A stretch of DNA of 64,000 bases from Saccharopolyspora ipomoeae (GTDB taxonomy: Bacteria > Actinomycetota > Actinomycetes > Mycobacteriales > Pseudonocardiaceae), in NCBI RefSeq assembly GCF_029952525.1, contig NZ_JASAOF010000009.1:62001-126000 (forward strand). The letters run 5' to 3'. The position numbers and the translations under genes are program-made. The number at the start of each line of letters is the position of its first letter. Positions within the stretch are counted from its first letter, which is position 1. The notes beneath the pieces were generated by a model that saw only the letters and a list, made by a program, of their open reading frames with translations, had not been told where the DNA came from and ran no database searches. Shown here one piece after another: positions 59,846-64,000 of the stretch.

Positions 59846-61329
59846 TGAGCCGCCTGGACGACCACGTGACGTTGCGCGGGCACCGGGTGCCGGTCGGCGC
59901 CTACCTCGACGGCCGGTGGACCACCACCGATGCCGCCTTCGCCGTGATCAACCCCAGCGATGCCGACCCTCTGGCCGAGGTGGCCGAGTGCGGACCCGCC
60001 GAGGCGCTGCGCGGGCTCGACGCGGCGGCCGCGAGTCAGGAAGCCTGGCGGTCGGTACCGCCACGGCAACGCGCCGAGCTGTTCCACCACGCGCACTCCC
60101 TGATGCTGGAGCGCGTTGACGCCTTCACCGATGTCATGGTGCTGGAGTCCGGGAAACCGCGAGCCGAAGCCGAGGGGGAGTTCGGGCTGTCGGCCGGGTT
60201 CTTCCGCTGGTACGCAGAGCAGATCGCCCACCTGCACGGTACCTACTCCGACGCCACCACCGGCGGCTATCGGGTGGTGACGACCCACCAGCCGGTGGGG
60301 CCCAGCTTCCTGGTGACGCCTTGGAACTTCCCGCTGCTGATGGCCGCGCGCAAGGCCGGCGCCGCCCTGGCCGCCGGCTGCACCGTGCTGATGAAATCGG
60401 CGAAGGAAACGCCGCTGACCGCAGCGCTGTTCACCCAGGTCCTGCACGACGCCGGATTTCCGGCCGGGGTGGTCAACCTCGTGCACACCACCGATTCGGC
60501 TGCCGTGTCCGAGGCGGTCCTGCCGGACCCGCGGCTCCGCAAGATCAGCTTCACCGGATCGACGGGAGTTGGGAGCACGCTGCTGAGCGCAGCCGCACGC
60601 AACATCGTCAACTCGTCGATGGAACTGGGTGGCGACGGGCCGTTCGTCGTGCTCGACGACGCCGACATCGAGCACGCCGTGGAGCAGGCGGTGGCCTGCA
60701 AGTTCCGCAACGCCGGACAGGCGTGCGTCGCGGCGAACCGAATCATCCTGCATCGCGACATCGCTGAGGAGTTCACCGAGCGTTTCGTCGAGCGGGCCGA
60801 GGCGTTGCGCGTCGGGGACGGATTCGACGGGGTCGACGTTGGCCCGATCATCACGCAATCCCAGCTGGAGCGGGTGGGAGCGCTGGTGACCCGGTTCGTG
60901 GAGGCGGGTGCCGAAGTCCTCACCGGCGGTCGGGAATTGGATGCGAAGGGGTTCTTCTACGAACCCACTGTGCTGCGAGTGTCCGGGCGCGGCGGGGAGT
61001 TCTGCAACGAGGAGCTGTTCGCGCCGGTCGCCGCGCTGTACACGGTGGACAGTGCGGAGGAAGCCGTGGATTTCGCCAACGACACCCGCTACGGACTGGC
61101 CTCGTACGTGTTCACCCGGGACCTCAACGCGGCCTTCGCGATCTCCGAACGCCTGGATTTCGGCATGGTCGGCATCAACCGCGGCATCATGGCTGATCCC
61201 GCCGCCGCGTTCGGCGGGATCAAGGAATCCGGTCTCGGACGGGAAGGCGGGCACGAGGGCATCTACGAGTTCCTCGAACCCAAGTACCTAGCGATCACGG
61301 TCGACGAGAAGCGGGTGATGAACCGATGA
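59845..61329 (+). CDS. Aldehyde dehydrogenase, semialdehyde type (ChnE-like)
   Basis: 494 residues, succinate-semialdehyde-dehydrogenase group: VGPSFLVTPWNFPLLMAARK, ISFTGSTGVGSTLL, the general base Glu in SSMELGGDGPFVVLDD, nucleophile Cys in FRNAGQACVAANRI and FGGIKESGLGREGG. In ring-opening pathways such an enzyme converts the omega-oxo acid (for example 6-oxohexanoate) to the dicarboxylate. It overlaps the monooxygenase and the Fe-dehydrogenase genes, so the three are translationally coupled. Confidence 0.92.
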   Translation: MSRLDDHVTLRGHRVPVGAYLDGRWTTTDAAFAVINPSDADPLAEVAECGPAEALRGLDAAAASQEAWRSVPPRQRAELFHHAHSLMLERVDAFTDVMVLESGKPRAEAEGEFGLSAGFFRWYAEQIAHLHGTYSDATTGGYRVVTTHQPVGPSFLVTPWNFPLLMAARKAGAALAAGCTVLMKSAKETPLTAALFTQVLHDAGFPAGVVNLVHTTDSAAVSEAVLPDPRLRKISFTGSTGVGSTLLSAAARNIVNSSMELGGDGPFVVLDDADIEHAVEQAVACKFRNAGQACVAANRIILHRDIAEEFTERFVERAEALRVGDGFDGVDVGPIITQSQLERVGALVTRFVEAGAEVLTGGRELDAKGFFYEPTVLRVSGRGGEFCNEELFAPVAALYTVDSAEEAVDFANDTRYGLASYVFTRDLNAAFAISERLDFGMVGINRGIMADPAAAFGGIKESGLGREGGHEGIYEFLEPKYLAITVDEKRVMNR

Positions 61330-62570
61330 GCACGCGCACCACCAACGACATCGGGCTCGGACTGTTGCGGCAGCCCAAGCACCTCGCCTTCGGCCCGGGA
61401 CAACGGGCACAGCTGCCGCACCTCGTGCGGGGCATCGGCGGCCGGGCGCTGATCTGCACCGACGAGCGCATGGCGAGCAGCGAGGTGTTCGCCGAGATCG
61501 TCGCTGCCCTTCGCGACAGCGGTGTCGCCGTCGAGGTGTTCGACGGGGTCGAAGCCGAACTGCCCAGGGACAACCTGCTCGGCGTCGTCGACAGGTTCTC
61601 CGGCAGCCCGGTCGACGTCGTCATCGGAGTCGGCGGGGGCAGCTGCCTGGACTTCGCCAAGGTGGCCGCGATCCTGCTCGCCCGCGGTGGTGACGTGCGC
61701 GACCTCTACGGCGAGAACCGCGTCGCCGGCCCCGGGCTGCCGATGATCGCGGTGCCGACCACCGGCGGGACGGGCGCGGAGATCACCTGCATCTCGGTGG
61801 TTTACGACGCCGATCTCGGCATGAAGGTCGGTATCGCCAGCCCGTACCTCGAGGCGCACGCGGCCGTGGTTGACCCCGAACTCACGATCAGCTGTCCTCG
61901 GGGGCTCACCGCCGCCACCGGTGCGGACGCGCTGTCGCACCTCATCGAGTCGTTTACCGCGCGCGCCAAGAACCCCGGTACCGACCACATCGAGCAGCAC
62001 CTCTACGTGGGCAAGAACCTGCTCGCCGATGTCTACGCCCGGCAGGGGCTCGGTCTGCTCAACACCTCGCTGGAACGGCTGGCCGCCGACCTGACCGACC
62101 TCGGTGCCCGCTCGGACACGATGCTGGCGGCGATGAGCGCCGGCATGGCCATCAACACCGCGGGAACCGCCGCGGCCCACGCCATCCAATCGCCAATCGG
62201 AGCCCTCACCCACACCGCGCACGGCTTCGGCGTGGGCGCGCTCCTGCCCTACGTGATGCGCTACAACCTGCCCGCACGGGAACCGGAGTTCGCCGAGATC
62301 GCCGACGTGCTCGGCGTCGGCACCGGCGCAGACCAGGTGGCTCGCGCCCGAGCCGCGATCGTCCGGGTCGAGGAGATCCTCGCCGCACTGGACGTGCCGC
62401 TGAACCTCCGCGACCTCGGGCTGCGACCCGAGCACTTCGAGGTCGTAGCCGAACAGGCGATGAAGGCGACCCGGCTGACGGCGAACAACCCCCGCGAACT
62501 CACCCACGACTCCGTCGTGGAGATCCTCAAGCGCGGCTACGCCGACGATCGAAGCTGGTGGGACCTGTGA
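61326..62570 (+). CDS. Iron-containing alcohol dehydrogenase (hydroxyacid oxidising, CpnD-like)
   Basis: 414 residues. NAD-binding VIGVGGGSCLDFAK and PTTGGTGAEITC. Metal-binding residues lie in ATGADALSHLIESFTA and in AAHAIQSPIGALTHTAHGFG, whose His residues sit where group III dehydrogenases hold their metal. It fits oxidation of the omega-hydroxy acid released from a lactone to the aldehyde acid. A methanol:NDMA-oxidoreductase-like (mycofactocin-using) enzyme is the alternative in view of the nearby mft genes. Overlaps the preceding gene by four bases. Confidence 0.88.
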   Translation: MSTRTTNDIGLGLLRQPKHLAFGPGQRAQLPHLVRGIGGRALICTDERMASSEVFAEIVAALRDSGVAVEVFDGVEAELPRDNLLGVVDRFSGSPVDVVIGVGGGSCLDFAKVAAILLARGGDVRDLYGENRVAGPGLPMIAVPTTGGTGAEITCISVVYDADLGMKVGIASPYLEAHAAVVDPELTISCPRGLTAATGADALSHLIESFTARAKNPGTDHIEQHLYVGKNLLADVYARQGLGLLNTSLERLAADLTDLGARSDTMLAAMSAGMAINTAGTAAAHAIQSPIGALTHTAHGFGVGALLPYVMRYNLPAREPEFAEIADVLGVGTGADQVARARAAIVRVEEILAALDVPLNLRDLGLRPEHFEVVAEQAMKATRLTANNPRELTHDSVVEILKRGYADDRSWWDL

Positions 62571-62599
62571 CAGCGCACGAGCACCAGGAGACGAGCAGC

Positions 62600-63349
62600 A
62601 TGAACCCGCTCAACGGCAAGACCGCAGTAGTGACCGGCGCAGCCCAGGGCATCGGCGCGGCCGTGGCCCGCAAGCTCGCCGCGCAGGGCGCGCGTGTGAT
62701 CATCGCCGACGTCCAGGCCGACGCGGCCCGGGAACGCGCATCGGAACTCGCGTCGGTGACGGGCATGGAGGTCACCGCCGAGCCGCTCGACGTCACCGAC
62801 TCCCGGGCGGTCAGCGGCCTGGCTGAGAAGTCCGGTCCGGTCGACATCGTGATCAACAATGCCGGGATCGCGACCAACGCCCCGACACTCGACATGACTG
62901 ACGAAGCGTGGCAGCGCACTCTGGACATCAACCTCACCGGCACTTTCCTGATGTGCCGCGAGTTCGGCCGGACGATGCGAGGACGTGGTGGCGCCATCGT
63001 CAACATCTCGTCCATCGCCGGGTTCAAGGCCACCAGGCCGGAGGTGCACGTCGGCTACGACGCGACCAAGGCCGCCATCATCGGCCTGACCAGAACCCTG
63101 GCCGCCGAATGGGCGGGCGAGGGGATCCGGGTCAACGCGGTGGCCCCGGGTTACGCCAACACCGACATCCTCAAGGCGGTGGGCGCCGAGAACCCGGAGA
63201 CCCTCGCGCAGTGGAAGTCCCAGGTGCCGCAGGGCAGGCTCATGGAACCCACCGAGATCGCCGAGGTCGTCGCCTTCCTGGCCGCACCGTCGTCCAGCGC
63301 GGTGACCGGCCACGTCCTGGTCGCCGACGGAGGCTACACGGCCTGGTGA
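62600..63349 (+). CDS. SDR-family alcohol dehydrogenase (cyclic alcohol, ChnA/CpnA-like)
   Basis: 249 residues. GKTAVVTGAAQGIGAAVARK, NNAGIATN, SSIAGFKATRP and YDATK are intact; the end is SAVTGHVLVADGGYTAW. It lacks the GQGRSHA loop, so it should use free NAD(P). In cyclopentanol and cyclohexanol clusters the SDR performs the first step, alcohol to cyclic ketone, which supplies the monooxygenase. I prefer ATG 62600 (AGGAG nine bases upstream) over GTG codons at 62558 and 62567, which overlap the preceding gene. Last gene of the operon. Confidence 0.88.
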   Translation: MNPLNGKTAVVTGAAQGIGAAVARKLAAQGARVIIADVQADAARERASELASVTGMEVTAEPLDVTDSRAVSGLAEKSGPVDIVINNAGIATNAPTLDMTDEAWQRTLDINLTGTFLMCREFGRTMRGRGGAIVNISSIAGFKATRPEVHVGYDATKAAIIGLTRTLAAEWAGEGIRVNAVAPGYANTDILKAVGAENPETLAQWKSQVPQGRLMEPTEIAEVVAFLAAPSSSAVTGHVLVADGGYTAW

Positions 63350-63367
63350 CGCCTGGACCCCGGAACA

Positions 63368-63404
63368 GCCGGGTCACGTCACCTGTCCGGTAACGTGACC
63401 CGGC
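63368..63404. terminator. Bidirectional terminator after the ring-opening operon
   Basis: Perfect 12-bp stem GCCGGGTCACGT and complement with a 13-base loop, between the SDR and the converging RpiB gene. Confidence 0.8.
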
Positions 63405-63458
63405 ACGATGCGGTCCGAGTGGTACGGACATCAGTTCGTTGTGGCTGCGCCGGGGCGT

Positions 63459-63950
63459 TCACACCGACTCGTTGGAGCCGTCGCCCTCGGCGAGGAGTTC
63501 CCTCGCTGCAGCCTGTTCCATGTCGCGCAGCTTCCTGACGCGGCGTCGGGTGTCCGCGTCGTCGTCGAAGCGGGCGTTGAGGAAAGCGATGAGGGCTTCG
63601 CGGGCGGTGGCCGGCCCGATCAACCACGCTCCCATCGCGATCGTGTTGGTGTCGTCGTGTTCTACCCCCTGGTGCGCCGAGAACACGTCATGCCCCAGCC
63701 CGGGGCTGATCCCGGGGATCTTGTTGGCGGCGATGACGGCACCGACCCCGGTGCCGCAGAGCAGAACCGCTCGATCGGCCTCTCCGGTGCGAACGAGCTC
63801 GCACGTGGCCCTGGTGATGTCGGGGAAGTCGACGGGCGAGTCGTCGGGCGTGCCGCGGTCGGCGATCGTGTGGCCGAGTTCGCGGAGCACGTCGATGACG
63901 TGGCCCCTGAGCGCGACACCGGCGTGGTCATTTCCGAGGGCGATCTTCAC
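63459..63950 (-). CDS. RpiB/LacAB-type sugar-phosphate isomerase
   Basis: 163 residues from a GTG with GGAGGAAGTCCACC upstream. MKIALGNDHAGVALRGHVID, the catalytic-type Cys in LLCGTGVGAVIAANK, IPGISPGLGHDVFSAHQGVE and HDDTNTIAMGAWLIG are complete RpiB features; the length slightly exceeds typical RpiB (about 150). The residues after the Cys loop differ from the copy at the left window edge, so this is a separate enzyme. Such longer forms occur as erythrulose-phosphate isomerases (EryI/LerI type). Its operon partners lie to the right, outside the window. Confidence 0.88.
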   Translation of the reverse strand: MKIALGNDHAGVALRGHVIDVLRELGHTIADRGTPDDSPVDFPDITRATCELVRTGEADRAVLLCGTGVGAVIAANKIPGISPGLGHDVFSAHQGVEHDDTNTIAMGAWLIGPATAREALIAFLNARFDDDADTRRRVRKLRDMEQAAARELLAEGDGSNESV

Positions 63951-64000
63951 GGTGGACTTCCTCCAGAACGGGGGCGGGCACTTCCGTTGAGGTGAGATGG

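Overview
The window is very GC-rich DNA (about 70%) with dense, overlapping operons. It carries F420-type and mycofactocin-type redox genes, a fused indolepyruvate:ferredoxin oxidoreductase and a DUF574-type methyltransferase. This fits an aerobic actinomycete, most likely of the Pseudonocardiales; a Saccharopolyspora-like genus is possible, but the sequence alone does not prove it. There is one tRNA gene, tRNA-Pro(GGG), and no recognisable transposase, phage gene or CRISPR array.

Layout. (1) 1-5.2 kb: a tetrose/polyol locus (RpiB-type isomerase, dihydroxyacetone-kinase-like kinase, SDR, xylose-isomerase-like TIM barrel, MHS-type MFS transporter). Its divergent promoter holds four near-identical TGTTRACA palindromes. 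(2) 5.4-9.4 kb: leuC-leuD divergent from an Lrp/AsnC regulator, then a GntP permease. (3) 9.8-13.4 kb: a fused indolepyruvate:ferredoxin oxidoreductase whose coding sequence is interrupted in frame by four short palindromes. (4) 13.4-19.3 kb: sugar/polyol genes (PQQ-type glucose/sorbosone dehydrogenase-like lipoprotein, aldo/keto reductase, LacI repressor with an adjacent double operator, sorbitol-type dehydrogenase, sugar porter). (5) 19.3-22.5 kb: an alpha/beta hydrolase, a secreted lipase, a methyltransferase and tRNA-Pro. (6) 22.9-54.3 kb: a large catabolic region. (7) 55.3-63.3 kb: a ring-opening operon (AcoR/MimR-like activator, lactonase/esterase, Baeyer-Villiger monooxygenase, aldehyde dehydrogenase, Fe-alcohol dehydrogenase, SDR). 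(8) 63.5-63.95 kb: a second RpiB-type isomerase.

How region 6 hangs together. A 16-bp dyad close to ACGARCGYRCGYTCGT recurs at about ten promoters between 22.9 and 53.3 kb. It lies either inside the -35/-10 spacer or at the transcription start, which is the arrangement expected of one repressor controlling the whole region. The obvious candidate is the TetR protein at 32558-33175. The candidate regulon includes an acyl-CoA dehydrogenase whose catalytic Glu lies where isovaleryl-CoA dehydrogenases have it, both subunits of a biotin-dependent acyl-CoA carboxylase, two MaoC hydratases, a CitE/HpcH-type lyase and an acyl-CoA ligase. It also includes a ribose-type ABC importer with its ATPase and one permease fused into a single protein, dehydrogenases, and an F420-type LLM oxidoreductase. 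Inside it sits a mycofactocin biosynthesis operon (mftA-B-C-D-E, without mftF). Three oxidoreductases of families linked to mycofactocin (an NDMA-dependent alcohol dehydrogenase and two mycofactocin-coupled SDRs) flank the ABC/ALDH genes. My reading is that an alcohol-containing, probably alicyclic or branched, compound is imported, oxidised with mycofactocin as electron carrier, activated to a CoA ester, carboxylated and cleaved. The ring-opening operon would handle a cyclic ketone intermediate or a related substrate. The true substrate cannot be read from the sequence.
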